64,000 nucleotides of DNA from Endoryza foliicola. GTDB lineage: Bacteria > Bacteroidota > Bacteroidia > Chitinophagales > Chitinophagaceae. The position numbers were made by a program, and so were the translations under genes. The DNA lies in contig OZ245715.1 of NCBI GenBank assembly GCA_965226965.1, positions 2,666,001-2,730,000 on the forward strand, given 5' to 3'. Positions 42,665 to 51,470 of this stretch are shown in pieces. Below the pieces are notes generated by a model. The model saw only the letters and a program-made list of their open reading frames with translations, was not told the origin of the DNA and ran no database searches. Each line of letters begins with the position of its first letter. Position 1 is the first letter of the stretch.

Positions 42665-43282
42665 TTAGTGTAAAAAAAATGTAACAATGCCTACTATAAT
42701 TAATACCATACCGGTAATACGTTTTTCGTTGTGCTCAATAAATTGTGAGTTCATCATCTGCACTCCTTTAAATGCAACCATTACAAGAGTGATAATTCCT
42801 GTGATGCTGATGGCTGCATACGCCAAAGCCAGCAGTAAAATATCATCCCACCCATAGGCGCCTGCTGCCAAAAAAAGGCTTTCCACTTCCAGGCAGGGAG
42901 ATAAAAACATGGTGGCTGCAAAAATCATCACCCATTTGGTTTTCGATTTTTTATATTGCTGTACATCCTTATTGGCAGCATGATGATGGTGCGGCAGGTT
43001 TACAGTAAAATAGATTAATCCGAATATTATCAATAGCACCGGTGCAATTACATGCACATATCCTTCATATTGATGCGCCAGTTTTGAACCAATCATTCCC
43101 AATGCAAAGCCAAGAATAACAGTGCCCAGCACATGAGCCGATGCTGTAATAGAAGCTACCAGCATCAATTCATATTTCTCCCATTTTTCCGACCTGGCAA
43201 TAGCCACTAATGGCAACCAGTGGTTTGGAATAAGAGCATGAGTAATGCCTAATAATATGGTGCCTGTTATGATGCTGTACAT
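42665..43282 (-). CDS. NicO/UreH-like membrane transporter
   Basis: 205 residues, six hydrophobic helices. The first helix carries THALIPNHWLPLVAIA and the central loop LPHHHHAANKD is His-rich. A later motif, FLSPCLEVESLFLAAGAYGWDD, also has potential metal ligands. This resembles nickel/cobalt exporters of the RcnA/NicO type. Its place between a methyltransferase and a Zn ATPase gene supports metal traffic, but the metal is not determined. Confidence 0.65.
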   Translation of the reverse strand: MYSIITGTILLGITHALIPNHWLPLVAIARSEKWEKYELMLVASITASAHVLGTVILGFALGMIGSKLAHQYEGYVHVIAPVLLIIFGLIYFTVNLPHHHHAANKDVQQYKKSKTKWVMIFAATMFLSPCLEVESLFLAAGAYGWDDILLLALAYAAISITGIITLVMVAFKGVQMMNSQFIEHNEKRITGMVLIIVGIVTFFLH

Positions 43283-43285
43283 TTG

Positions 43286-43900
43286 TTACTTCTTTTGAAA
43301 GCTGCAAAAAAGAAAATTCTGAACCGTATTAAAAGGTGTCGTATGGTCTTCTGTAATACACTTAATCCTGTCAAATGCTATCTCAAATCTTGCACTCATA
43401 GATGCCTCGTTGTATTGTTGAACTTGTAAGCCACTGCATTTTTCGGGTCCGTTTTCTGAAAATGTACCTAACACTAAATACCCTTTGTTACGAATACCTG
43501 CTTCAACAATAGCTACATATTTACTGATAGCCTCATCGCTTGTAAGAAAATGAAAGGCTGCCCTGTCGTGCCAAAAATCAAACTGCACTGGTGGTTCAAA
43601 TTCAGTTATATCAGAAACAATCCAATGCACCAAACCAGCTTTTTCGCCCAACCGGTTTTTTGCCCTTTCTAATGCTGCTGCTGAAATATCCAACACCCAA
43701 ATATTTTTATAGCCCTTGTATAAAAGTGCATCTGCTAACTTACTATCTCCACCGCCAACGTCAATGATGTTTGCAGTTAAAGGCAAATTGAATAACTCCA
43801 TAAACTCTATGGAAGTTTTTGGATATTCCCGAAACCAGCTTACTTCATTTGGTGTTTTAGAGGTGAATATTGTTTCCCAATGTTGCTTTCTGCTTTCCAT
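43286..43900 (-). CDS. Class I SAM-dependent methyltransferase
   Basis: 204 residues from ATG 43898-43900; an earlier in-frame start would lie in the terminator hairpin. Motif I IIDVGGGDSKLADALL, motif II VLDISAAALERAKNRLG, and FWHDRAAFHFLTSDEA mark a Rossmann methyltransferase of the kind often found with metal-resistance genes. The substrate could be a small thiol, tellurite-like oxyanion or metal species; the sequence does not decide. First gene of the operon, 3 nt before the NicO-like gene. Confidence 0.8.
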   Translation of the reverse strand: MESRKQHWETIFTSKTPNEVSWFREYPKTSIEFMELFNLPLTANIIDVGGGDSKLADALLYKGYKNIWVLDISAAALERAKNRLGEKAGLVHWIVSDITEFEPPVQFDFWHDRAAFHFLTSDEAISKYVAIVEAGIRNKGYLVLGTFSENGPEKCSGLQVQQYNEASMSARFEIAFDRIKCITEDHTTPFNTVQNFLFCSFQKK

Positions 43901-43911
43901 CACGGTTTGTT

Positions 43912-43955
43912 TTAAAAATAAAAAGGTTACAGATATTTCTATCTGCAACCTTTCA
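43912..43955 (-). terminator. Strong terminator between the small ORF and the methyltransferase gene
   Basis: GGTTACAGATA (43925-43935) pairs with TATCTGCAACC (43940-43950) with one mismatch and loop TTTC, extended by three A-T pairs. On the minus strand the stem is followed by TTTTTATTTTT. It can end a transcript coming from 44.0-44.1 kb. Confidence 0.8.
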
Positions 43956-43975
43956 AAATGATTGTTTATTTATTA

Positions 43976-44053
43976 CTATGCAGTAAACGCTGAAACCATT
44001 CCTAAAACGGATGCAAGCATCACTATGCACTTCCAGCAATTGAGTCTGTTCAT
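43976..44053 (-). CDS. Possible 25-residue membrane peptide
   Basis: A reading frame from ATG 44051-44053 to TAG 43976-43978 encodes a short, mostly hydrophobic peptide beginning MNRLNCWKCIVMLASV and ending SAFTA. It lies in a 313-nt stretch bounded by two terminators. The interval must therefore have its own promoter if transcribed: either a mini-gene or a small RNA. An inverted repeat ATGTAT-AA-ATACAT at 44071-44084 lies 17 nt upstream and may be an operator. No clear ribosome-binding site. Coding status is unproven. Confidence 0.35.
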   Translation of the reverse strand: MNRLNCWKCIVMLASVLGMVSAFTA

Positions 44054-44070
44054 TTTTATGTGTTTTATGA

Positions 44071-44084
44071 ATGTATAAATACAT
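44071..44084. promoter_or_regulatory. Inverted repeat upstream of the small ORF
   Basis: ATGTAT and ATACAT separated by AA form a 14-bp inverted repeat 17 nt upstream of the 25-residue frame. It is AT-rich, so chance is possible. If real, it would suit a dimeric repressor. Confidence 0.3.
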
Positions 44085-44173
44085 AGCTTCTGCGCTTAAT
44101 TTTGTTAATATTTAATTGCTACTGCTGAGTTTTATCTTCGCCCTTTTTAGCTAATTCTACTATATCTCCTTTA

Positions 44174-44202
44174 ATAAAAAAAACTGCTTTTTAAATAGCA
44201 GC
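44174..44202 (-). terminator. Terminator of the SulP-MgtC-CDF operon
   Basis: CTGCT (44184-44188) pairs with AGCAG (44197-44201) across an AT-rich loop, and on the minus strand a run of eight T residues follows at once. It lies 12 nt past the stop of the 78-residue gene. Confidence 0.7.
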
Positions 44203-44213
44203 CACAAAACCAC

Positions 44214-44450
44214 TTATACAGAATCTTCCGGCTCCGATTTTAATAACAATTCAGATAACCTGTCTTCAATTTCTTTTGGAAGATTTTCTGTATCTACCCA
44301 TAAAGAAAGTGTCTGGTTTGTTTCATCAATTCTTAATTGGTAGGTATCCTCAAAATTTACAGGTAAAAGAAATGCATCATACTCTACCTGCAAACTTTTA
44401 ACTTCTGCTTCGAAAGATTTCTGCCATTTATCCAATTTCAATCCGTCCAT
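44214..44450 (-). CDS. Small hypothetical acidic protein
   Basis: 78 residues, soluble, with no signal or membrane segment: a short helix (MDGLKLDKWQKSFEAEVKSL), a two-strand stretch (TYQLRIDETNQTLSLWVD) and a final helix (LPKEIEDRLSELLLKS). I do not recognise the family. It is the last gene of the SulP/MgtC/CDF operon, 65 nt after the CDF transporter, and is followed by a terminator. It could be a small regulator or partner of the transporters. Confidence 0.6.
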   Translation of the reverse strand: MDGLKLDKWQKSFEAEVKSLQVEYDAFLLPVNFEDTYQLRIDETNQTLSLWVDTENLPKEIEDRLSELLLKSEPEDSV

Positions 44451-44515
44451 AATTACAGTTTTACTGTTTTAACGAGTTATGTTTTGCTCTTTTATGTTTC
44501 CGACTTATAAGTTGC

Positions 44516-45415
44516 CTAAATAATATTTGCGACATAGCCTTCCTTATCTATATGGACTTCAATGGTTGTATGCGTTATTTTAAATGTTGTTGATAATTCA
44601 TTTTTAATGGATGCTGTTACCTCGCTTATGACTAAAAGATTTGTTTCTGCACTCATTATTATGTGACCACTTAATGCATTAATCCCCGATGTCAGTGTCC
44701 AGATATGCAAATCATGAACTGACAGCACACCTGGTTTTTCGGAAATGAATTTTTCTACTGCCGCATAGTCAACATCTTTCGGAACTCCCTCCAGCAGTAT
44801 ATCCACCGACTCTTTTAAAAGGTTATAGGTTCTTGGTAAAATAAATAAACCAATCAATGCACTCATGATGGGGTCAATATACAGCCAGCCGGTGGCAAGA
44901 ATAATAATCCCGGCTATGATAACTGCTACTGAACTCAGCATATCACTTACTACTTCCAAAAATGCACCTTTTATGTTGATGCTTTCTTCGGAACCAGCCT
45001 TTAATATTTTCATTGCAATTAGGTTGATAATTAACCCACAAACGGCAACTATCAGCATAGGTACGCCTGCCACAGCAGGTGGTTCTTTAAACCGTTGCCA
45101 TGCTTCATATAAAATATATCCGGAAATAAATATCAGCACCAAAGCATTAATTAATGCTGAAAAGATTTCGGTTCTGTAATAACCATAGGTTTTACGGTTA
45201 TTCCGTGGCTTGGATGCCATCCAGATAGCAAATAAAGCCAGGGCTTGCCCGCCAACGTCGGTAAGCATGTGGGCAGCATCTGAAAGTAAAGCAAGGCTGT
45301 TAGAAATAAAACCAACGATTACTTCTACAATCAGGTAAGAAGCAGTGATACCAAATACAATTTTCAACGATTTGTTGTGTTTGGCACCGGCTGAAGTTAA
45401 GTTTAAAGATGACAT
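44516..45415 (-). CDS. czcD: Cation diffusion facilitator, CzcD type
   Basis: 299 residues, six helices. Zn-site motif in helix 2 is LALLSDAAHMLTDVGGQALALF (HxxxD), with the partner in helix 5 reading AFLEVVSDMLSSVAVI. The cytosolic domain has VLSVHDLHIWTLTSG, typical of Zn2+/Co2+/Cd2+ antiporters. The N-terminus lacks the usual His-rich leader. It follows MgtC by 29 nt. Confidence 0.9.
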   Translation of the reverse strand: MSSLNLTSAGAKHNKSLKIVFGITASYLIVEVIVGFISNSLALLSDAAHMLTDVGGQALALFAIWMASKPRNNRKTYGYYRTEIFSALINALVLIFISGYILYEAWQRFKEPPAVAGVPMLIVAVCGLIINLIAMKILKAGSEESINIKGAFLEVVSDMLSSVAVIIAGIIILATGWLYIDPIMSALIGLFILPRTYNLLKESVDILLEGVPKDVDYAAVEKFISEKPGVLSVHDLHIWTLTSGINALSGHIIMSAETNLLVISEVTASIKNELSTTFKITHTTIEVHIDKEGYVANII

Positions 45416-45444
45416 AAAATTTATAGAAACATTTTAGTAAATAA

Positions 45445-45912
45445 TTAATCGGTACTATCTTTTTCGTTGTGCTTATTTATCATTTTATTTTTCCATTTTA
45501 CATACCAGTGCTGATGATGCAACGATAGCAAAAAATACAAAGCAATTGCCCCAACAATGGCGATAATAAACATGTTGAGACCTACTGCTACACCAACTGC
45601 GGCAGTACACCAAACAGTGGCTGCTGTTGTTAAACCATGTGATGTACCGGCACTGCTGTTGCGATAAATAATACCAGCCCCAAGAAAACCCACACCTGTA
45701 ACAATATTAGCTATCACTCTTGATGCCGCAGCAACATCGCTAACAAGATGAGCTGCGACTGCAGTAAATAATGTAGCACCGATACAAACGGCGGCATAAG
45801 TTCTTATACCGGCATCACGGCCATGCTTTTCTCTGTCAAAACCGATAAAAGCACCCAGCAAGAATGAGGCAATGAGTTTGGCAACAATAATTAATTCAAT
45901 TTTTATATCCAT
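45445..45912 (-). CDS. MgtC/SapB-family membrane protein
   Basis: 155 residues, four helices. Signature LLGAFIGFDREKHGRDAGIRTY and VTGVGFLGAGIIYRN, then GLTTAATVWCTAAVGVAVG. It lacks the C-terminal ACT-like domain of Salmonella MgtC, so it is closer to SapB. These proteins are linked to Mg2+ stress and F-ATPase regulation, but the mechanism in this group is not known. The gene starts 10 nt after the SulP-carbonic anhydrase gene. Confidence 0.85.
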   Translation of the reverse strand: MDIKIELIIVAKLIASFLLGAFIGFDREKHGRDAGIRTYAAVCIGATLFTAVAAHLVSDVAAASRVIANIVTGVGFLGAGIIYRNSSAGTSHGLTTAATVWCTAAVGVAVGLNMFIIAIVGAIALYFLLSLHHQHWYVKWKNKMINKHNEKDSTD

Positions 45913-45922
45913 CAGTAACTAT

Positions 45923-48130
45923 TTAATTATTTATTTTTTCATTTATACTAGTCATCTCAGTAAAAAAAACTTCGCCTGAGGCAGTATCATAGTATGCTGA
46001 TACAAGACCTATATCTCCTTTACTTTTTTGTTCTCTTATATAATCACTATTGTCAAGAATAGTGGCGATTGAGTTCTCTATATTCAAATGCGTCACTTTT
46101 TCAGCAAAAGCCTTTCCGTTTTCCAAGGCCAGTTGAACATTCAGTAAACAGGCTTTATCAACGGCGGGTTTTATTTTTTGTGTAATTGAATCTATATTAC
46201 CGCCAGTTACCGAATGTATCGCTGCTCCCACAGCACCGCAGTTGGAATGCCCCTTCACAACAATCAGTTTTACCCCCATTTTTTTCACGGCCAGTTCTAT
46301 ACTTCCAATAATTTCTTTATTAATAATATTGCCCGCAATGCGAATGGAGATTATATCGCCAAGATTGGAATCAAATAGAATTTCGGATGATGTTCTGGAA
46401 TCTATACAACTTACAATAACAGCCATTGGAAACTGCCCCGATGAAGTAGCATTTACCTGGTGACGAAAATATTTTTCGGTCCACTTGCCTTGCCTGAACC
46501 GCTCGTTTCCCTTTTTTAATAGCTCAACAATCTGCTGTGGTGTCAGCCTTTCCTGGTCGTGCCGGTTAAGTACATTTACAAATTGAACATGGTCTGATAG
46601 CTGGTATTTTTCTTTAACGCCTATGATATTAAGTCTGATGTTCTTTTCAGGCGCAATTACATTTTTGAAATCAACAAATATTTCCAGAATATCATTATCA
46701 ATATAATCGGCATAGCTGGCATCAATAATCACATTTGTATTTTCAGGAACAGACCAAAGCGTATCCTTTATACTTGCCTTGTTTAAAAAGGATACCTGGT
46801 TGGGTAATTCTATCCGTATGGTTTCTCCAGTATATAGCTGTTCTTTTTCGATAGTAAATGGATTTTTGTAATTGCTTTTTAAGAGATAGAATAAACTGAA
46901 GGCTAAACCAATTAATATACCGATGAGCAAGTCTGTAAATATGATGGCTACAATAGTAACCACAAACGGAATGAACTGGTTCAATCCTTTTGCATACATT
47001 TCTTTAAAGATGGATACTTTGGCAAGCTTATAACCTGTAACAATCAATATAGCAGCCAGTGAAGCAAAGGGTATTAAATTGATAAAAGGGCTTAAGAACA
47101 AAATAGCCAGCAATAAAAATATGCCATGAATAATGGCAGACAGTTTGGATTGTGCACCTGCATTAATGTTAACCGAACTGCGAACAATAACAGAAGTTAC
47201 CGGAATACCGCCAACAACTCCGGCAATCATATTGCCAACACCTTGGGCCACCAGTTCCCGGTTAGGAGATGATTGCCGTTTATGTGGGTCTATATTTTCA
47301 ACGGCTTCCAGGTTTAACAGTGTTTCCAGCGAGGCTACAATGGCAATAGTGAGTGCCGTTAACCAGACAGTGAAATTTCCAAAGGCACTCAACGAAGGAA
47401 ATTTTAAAAAAGAGGAGAGGTCAGAAAAACTGGTTGCAGGAATATTTACAAGGTGTACGGGTTGCAGATATAATACCGGAATAAATACACGGAACGCCTC
47501 ATTTAAACCAATACCCAGTAACACTACAAAAAGTGAAGCAGGAAAAAATTTAATTTTATGAAGCGGTGTCTTATTCCAAAAAATCAGCACAAGTATGGAA
47601 ATCAAACTAATAATTACAACGCCTGGTGTAACATGAAAGAAAGTATTGAACAAATGCGAAAAAGTATTTTCACCATTTGCCTGTACAAAGGCAAAATCAT
47701 CCTGGTGACTATTATCATAACCAAAGGCCTGCGGTATTTGTTTTAAGATAAGTAATATTCCAATGGCTGCTAACAATCCTTTTATTACATTCGAGGGAAC
47801 ATAGTTGGCTATAAACCCGGCTTTTAAAAGACCACTTCCCAATTGTAATATGCCTGCAACTATGAGTGCAGCCGAAAACAATTCAAAACTACCCAGCTTT
47901 GTAATAGAAGCCAGTACCACGGCAGCAAGCCCGGCGGCCGGGCCGCTCACACTGGTATGCGACCCACTTAAAAGACCTACCACTATACCACCAATGATGC
48001 CGGAAATAATTCCTGATAGTAAAGGCGCCCCTGAAGCCAATGCTATTCCCAAACATAAAGGGAGTGCCACCAGAAATACTACTAACCCGGCAGGGAAATC
48101 ATACTTTAACTTTGAAATTGAAATGGCCAT
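45923..48130 (-). CDS. SulP anion transporter fused to STAS and beta-carbonic anhydrase
   Basis: 735 residues. Residues 1-420 are the SulP membrane domain (YDFPAGLVVFLVALPLCLGI; SVSGPAAGLAAVVLASI). Residues 430-520 resemble STAS (VSFLNKASIKDTLWSVPENT). Residues 540-735 are a beta-carbonic anhydrase with Zn ligands in VIVSCIDSRTSSEI and GHSNCGAVGAAIH (Cys, Asp, His, Cys). Coupling of bicarbonate uptake and hydration is likely. It is the first gene of the operon with MgtC and CDF. Confidence 0.9.
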   Translation of the reverse strand: MAISISKLKYDFPAGLVVFLVALPLCLGIALASGAPLLSGIISGIIGGIVVGLLSGSHTSVSGPAAGLAAVVLASITKLGSFELFSAALIVAGILQLGSGLLKAGFIANYVPSNVIKGLLAAIGILLILKQIPQAFGYDNSHQDDFAFVQANGENTFSHLFNTFFHVTPGVVIISLISILVLIFWNKTPLHKIKFFPASLFVVLLGIGLNEAFRVFIPVLYLQPVHLVNIPATSFSDLSSFLKFPSLSAFGNFTVWLTALTIAIVASLETLLNLEAVENIDPHKRQSSPNRELVAQGVGNMIAGVVGGIPVTSVIVRSSVNINAGAQSKLSAIIHGIFLLLAILFLSPFINLIPFASLAAILIVTGYKLAKVSIFKEMYAKGLNQFIPFVVTIVAIIFTDLLIGILIGLAFSLFYLLKSNYKNPFTIEKEQLYTGETIRIELPNQVSFLNKASIKDTLWSVPENTNVIIDASYADYIDNDILEIFVDFKNVIAPEKNIRLNIIGVKEKYQLSDHVQFVNVLNRHDQERLTPQQIVELLKKGNERFRQGKWTEKYFRHQVNATSSGQFPMAVIVSCIDSRTSSEILFDSNLGDIISIRIAGNIINKEIIGSIELAVKKMGVKLIVVKGHSNCGAVGAAIHSVTGGNIDSITQKIKPAVDKACLLNVQLALENGKAFAEKVTHLNIENSIATILDNSDYIREQKSKGDIGLVSAYYDTASGEVFFTEMTSINEKINN

Positions 48131-48214
48131 TTATAAATGTGTTTAACTATTATAAAGAATATTTACGTTTATTAATCCTATAAAAGACACGGAATCCTGA
48201 TAATACCATTAATC

Positions 48215-48607
48215 TCAGACAACTTCTTCCTGCGCCATCATCCATTCCATAGCCTTTTCTTTTTCGGCCAAACTAAAATACCTGATTTTTGCCTCACTAA
48301 AAGGCTTCATAACTGATAGCATCCAATCCCTCCATTTCATCTCCCCAACTATGGCAATTCTTTCTATGTCTTCCGAATGAGTGAATTTCAATTTTCCATA
48401 GTTTAATTCTATTATTCCATCTTCCCAAAATCCAACTGTATTTGAAATCAAACAGTCATCCATCTCAAAATACCATCTCACTTTTTTGCCTTCTCCGATA
48501 ATGTTATGAATAAGCGGATGGATTTTTTCATAATCACTTATTCCCAGGATATCATTTGCCCTGGTGGCAATGATATTTTTATGCGTTGTAGCCAATATTT
48601 GCAACAT
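48215..48607 (-). CDS. SpoIIAA-like (STAS/SEC14) protein
   Basis: 130 residues. Pattern DILGISDYEKIHPLIHNIIG, then VRWYFEMDDC, then a typical ERIAIVGEMKWRDWMLSVMKPFSEAKIRYFSL, as in PF11964 (SpoIIAA-like). Soluble. Relatives are stress- or membrane-associated proteins of unknown role. It lies 44 nt after the metallopeptidase gene, probably in one unit. Confidence 0.78.
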   Translation of the reverse strand: MLQILATTHKNIIATRANDILGISDYEKIHPLIHNIIGEGKKVRWYFEMDDCLISNTVGFWEDGIIELNYGKLKFTHSEDIERIAIVGEMKWRDWMLSVMKPFSEAKIRYFSLAEKEKAMEWMMAQEEVV

Positions 48608-48651
48608 AATTTTATATTTATATCTTCACTTTCATTGCTCTTCATCAAGGT

Positions 48652-49515
48652 TTATTGCAGGTCACGGCTGCTAAAAGTATCGCCTTGCTTTATGTCTCCC
48701 GTTTCATATCCTTTCTTAAACCAGTACATCCTTTGTGCAGATGTGCCGTGTGTAAAAGCATCGGGCATTACCTGCCCGGTAGCTTGCTTTTGCAACCTGT
48801 CATCGCCAATGGCACTGGCTGCGTTCAATGCTTCATCAATATCATCTGCATCTAAAATGTTTTTCATCTTCTGTGTGTGGTGTGCCCATACACCTGCATA
48901 AAAATCTGCCTGTAGTTCCATCATTACAGAATACTTATTGTACGCTGTTTCATCAAGCTGCTGGCGAAGCCGGCTCATTTGGTCTGATACACCGAGCAAT
49001 GTTTGTATATGATGCCCTACTTCATGCGCCACCACATAAGCCATTGGAAAGTCGCCGGGTGCATTCAACTTATATTGTAAGTCCTGGTAAAAAGAAAGGT
49101 CTATATATAATTTATTATCGCCGGGACAATAGAACGGCCCTGATGCTGCACTGGCATTACCACAGGCAGATTCCACCACACCACGAAACAGCACCAACGT
49201 AGGTTCAGAATACTGTTTTCCCTTTTCGGAAAATATTTTGTTCCATACATCTTCTGTTTCTGCCAATACCACTTTTACAAACGATGCCCTTTCATCGTCA
49301 GCCTTTTGTTCTTCGGGGGTTAATTGTGTTGACTGAGTTGTTTGCTCAGAAAGCTGCTGCTGGATTTGTGACGGGTCAACATTATTACCGCTTAGTAAAG
49401 TATAAAGCAGGTAAATAACAATACCGGCCACGCCACCGCCTGCTGCAATTCTTCCACCGGATAACCCCCGGCGGTCATCAACATTGGAACTTTCTCTTCT
49501 GCCTGTCCATTTCAT
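48652..49515 (-). CDS. Neutral zinc metallopeptidase, YpfJ family
   Basis: 287 residues. N-terminal helix (GGVAGIVIYLLYTLL) anchors it to the membrane after a GGRIAAGGGV segment typical of this family. The catalytic motif AYVVAHEVGHHIQTLLG gives HExxH, and a downstream Glu is within MMELQADFYAGVWAHH. A conserved tail reads GTSAQRMYWFKKGYETGD. The protease is periplasmic-facing and its substrate unknown. Confidence 0.88.
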   Translation of the reverse strand: MKWTGRRESSNVDDRRGLSGGRIAAGGGVAGIVIYLLYTLLSGNNVDPSQIQQQLSEQTTQSTQLTPEEQKADDERASFVKVVLAETEDVWNKIFSEKGKQYSEPTLVLFRGVVESACGNASAASGPFYCPGDNKLYIDLSFYQDLQYKLNAPGDFPMAYVVAHEVGHHIQTLLGVSDQMSRLRQQLDETAYNKYSVMMELQADFYAGVWAHHTQKMKNILDADDIDEALNAASAIGDDRLQKQATGQVMPDAFTHGTSAQRMYWFKKGYETGDIKQGDTFSSRDLQ

Positions 49516-49562
49516 AATAGTGAGATTTGAATTAACTTTTATTTTTCTCCTTACTTGCCCAG

Positions 49563-50627
49563 CTAAAAATGCATTGCATGAATTTTTAATTTGCCGTTCG
49601 AATTATACTCAAGGGCAGGAAACGGCACTTTAATGCTATTAAACAAACCCAACACTGTTTTTAGAAAACCGGATTTTGTTTTGATTTTGGTTAGGTCTGC
49701 ATCGAAAGAGAGCAACCAATTTTTTGTGCGTTTGATATCTGTTCTGTCGTAATTAGTACCATCAGTAGTCCATCGGTTGTTAACTGCCCCCAGCATTCCT
49801 TTTGCACTATATCCAGCAGCAATATTCAGCCATCCGGGCAGTGCGGACCATCCGGTTACCGATTTAAGATTAATACTTAGCCAGTAAGTTTGTGAATTAT
49901 AATCTTTCAATATTCTTTCTGCAAAACCTTTCCCAAAAAGCTGGTTTCTTCTTTCTATTAAATCATCAGGATACTTTAAAGGATAATAGCTAAATTTTAT
50001 TTGTATATTTTGCTGCTTCCAGGTTAATTCCTGAACAGCAAAAGCTACTGCACCGAGAGTGTTGGCTGTCATATCGCCCCAGCTAAAACCCCATTGACTG
50101 CTTAATCCATCCTGTATTTCAATGATACTTTGAAAGGCAAGTCCGCTTATACTGCCATAGATTACCGACTTTTTTTTATTCATACCTGCAAAAGCCCAGG
50201 AATGTGCTGAAGCTTTACTTAGCTGGTATGCTGTCCAAACATGACCAGCTTTATCCATACCATTCCATTCATTCATGTCGTTAAAAAAATGAAACTTCGA
50301 TTTGGGATAGCCTTTATACCATGCTTTGTTTAAAGCGGTGTAAGTTGCTGTCCATAAAACAGTATGTGTTCCGGTTACAAGTAAAACTTTTTTCTTATTA
50401 AAAGAGTTAGATACATTTCTTGTAGTTGAGTCTGCAAGCGGGGTAGAGATATTTTTTGTATCAGCAGAAATCAATATCTGCGCTGTACCCGAATTAACAG
50501 GGAGTATCATCATTGAAGTATCCATAAATTGGCCCCTTCTGTTCTCAGCCTGCCCTCTGCTACTTGTAGGGAATGATATTGCTAAAATTAAAAACATAGT
50601 TGTTTTGTTATACAATATGTGATTCAT
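49563..50627 (-). CDS. DUF2279 protein
   Basis: 354 residues with a signal peptide (FLILAISFPTSSRGQ). The central block VLWTATYTALNKAWYKGYPKSKFHFFNDMNEWNGMDKAGHVWTAYQLSK is the DUF2279 signature, and GFSWGDMTANTLGAVAF lies downstream. It is probably membrane-associated. No function is known. It follows the His-rich protein gene by 91 nt and is followed by the metallopeptidase gene. Confidence 0.82.
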   Translation of the reverse strand: MNHILYNKTTMFLILAISFPTSSRGQAENRRGQFMDTSMMILPVNSGTAQILISADTKNISTPLADSTTRNVSNSFNKKKVLLVTGTHTVLWTATYTALNKAWYKGYPKSKFHFFNDMNEWNGMDKAGHVWTAYQLSKASAHSWAFAGMNKKKSVIYGSISGLAFQSIIEIQDGLSSQWGFSWGDMTANTLGAVAFAVQELTWKQQNIQIKFSYYPLKYPDDLIERRNQLFGKGFAERILKDYNSQTYWLSINLKSVTGWSALPGWLNIAAGYSAKGMLGAVNNRWTTDGTNYDRTDIKRTKNWLLSFDADLTKIKTKSGFLKTVLGLFNSIKVPFPALEYNSNGKLKIHAMHF

Positions 50628-50718
50628 CGGTAAATCTTAAAAGCTCCTTTCAGAAATATGGTTTATTATTGCTTTAATAAATACAGAAGCGGATAAAAAT
50701 CTTTGTACCAACATTCTA

Positions 50719-51123
50719 TTAATGATGCCTGCGGCCATGATGCCCGCCATAACTGTGATGTCCCACATTAATATGTCGCCCCAAATCAATATGCGGTGTA
50801 ATGATGGGATACAGAAACGGCCTGTTGTAGCCTCTCCGGTACCGCTTGGAATAATTTTGATTTGCTGCATTTTGATTGGCTGATGCTTGTGTATTAAAAA
50901 CATCCTTTGAGCCATTAGCGTAAACAATCTGTACCACTTCAGATTTGCTTGCCACATACACAGGCCCGTCTGCATTGTCAGCTTTGTAATAACGGATTTC
51001 TGTTGTGCCCACTTCGGCTACTTTACCATTGATAGTTTCGCCGTTGCGCAGGGTGATTACATCCTGAGCAAACAGCATTGATGCTGACAACAGCATCACA
51101 AGAACTGCAAATAACTGTTTCAT
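50719..51123 (-). CDS. Secreted protein with His-rich tail
   Basis: 134 residues, signal peptide LFAVLVMLLSASMLFAQ. The N-terminal half (VITLRNGETINGKVAEVGTTEIRYYKADN) is a small beta-domain common in Bacteroidota, seen in many unnamed proteins. The tail is Tyr/Arg/His-rich (HHSYGGHHGRRHH) and could bind metal, which suits its place beside the CzcBA operon. An overlapping ORF in another frame (50637-50975) is a shadow. Confidence 0.72.
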   Translation of the reverse strand: MKQLFAVLVMLLSASMLFAQDVITLRNGETINGKVAEVGTTEIRYYKADNADGPVYVASKSEVVQIVYANGSKDVFNTQASANQNAANQNYSKRYRRGYNRPFLYPIITPHIDLGRHINVGHHSYGGHHGRRHH

Positions 51124-51146
51124 AATTTTAAGTTTTAAATGATGAT

Positions 51147-51335
51147 TTATTTTTTCTTTGAATCCAATTCATTGCCGCCCATTTTCATGCCCATAGTATC
51201 TGATTCCTTTCTTTCTTTATGAGTGGAATCGTGTTTCTCTGATTGTATCTCTTGTCTTTTTTCTTCGCCAGTATTGGTGCAACTACTACCGATAGTTATA
51301 ACTGTGACAGCGATTAGGAATAATATCTTTTTCAT
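51147..51335 (-). CDS. Small Met/Lys/Glu-rich lipoprotein
   Basis: 62 residues from ATG 51333-51335; upstream in-frame ATGs lie in the GC-rich leader. Lipobox TVITIGSSCTNTG, then a charged stretch (KRQEIQSEKHDSTHKERKE) and MGMKMGGNE, which may bind Cu. It lies downstream of CzcB and upstream of the His-rich gene. Confidence 0.65.
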   Translation of the reverse strand: MKKILFLIAVTVITIGSSCTNTGEEKRQEIQSEKHDSTHKERKESDTMGMKMGGNELDSKKK

Positions 51336-51344
51336 GTTGAAAAG

Positions 51345-51455
51345 TTTTTTATGTTTTATTTGGGTGGGTGCGGAAACCCTGCCGCTCAAGGTTTTCCCCG
51401 TCCGACTGGTCATCCGGGCGGGCATTTTTAAAACGGGACAAACAAAGCAGGGCTC
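51345..51455 (-). other. GC-rich structured leader between CzcB and the small lipoprotein
   Basis: The interval is visibly richer in G and C than its surroundings. Inverted repeats include CCCGTCCG (51397-51404) with CGGGCGGG (51415-51422), a bulged GGAAACC/GGTTTTCC pair near 51371-51396, and CCCTGC/GCAGGG that could close them. No T tract follows on either strand, so it is not a standard terminator. I could not match it to a known riboswitch by eye. Confidence 0.4.
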
Positions 51456-51470
51456 CGACCCATGTAAAAT

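Noticed and set aside
50637..50975. 112-residue ORF overlapping the His-rich secreted protein gene
   Set aside because: It is the shifted frame of that gene plus spacer and has no signal peptide or known pattern.
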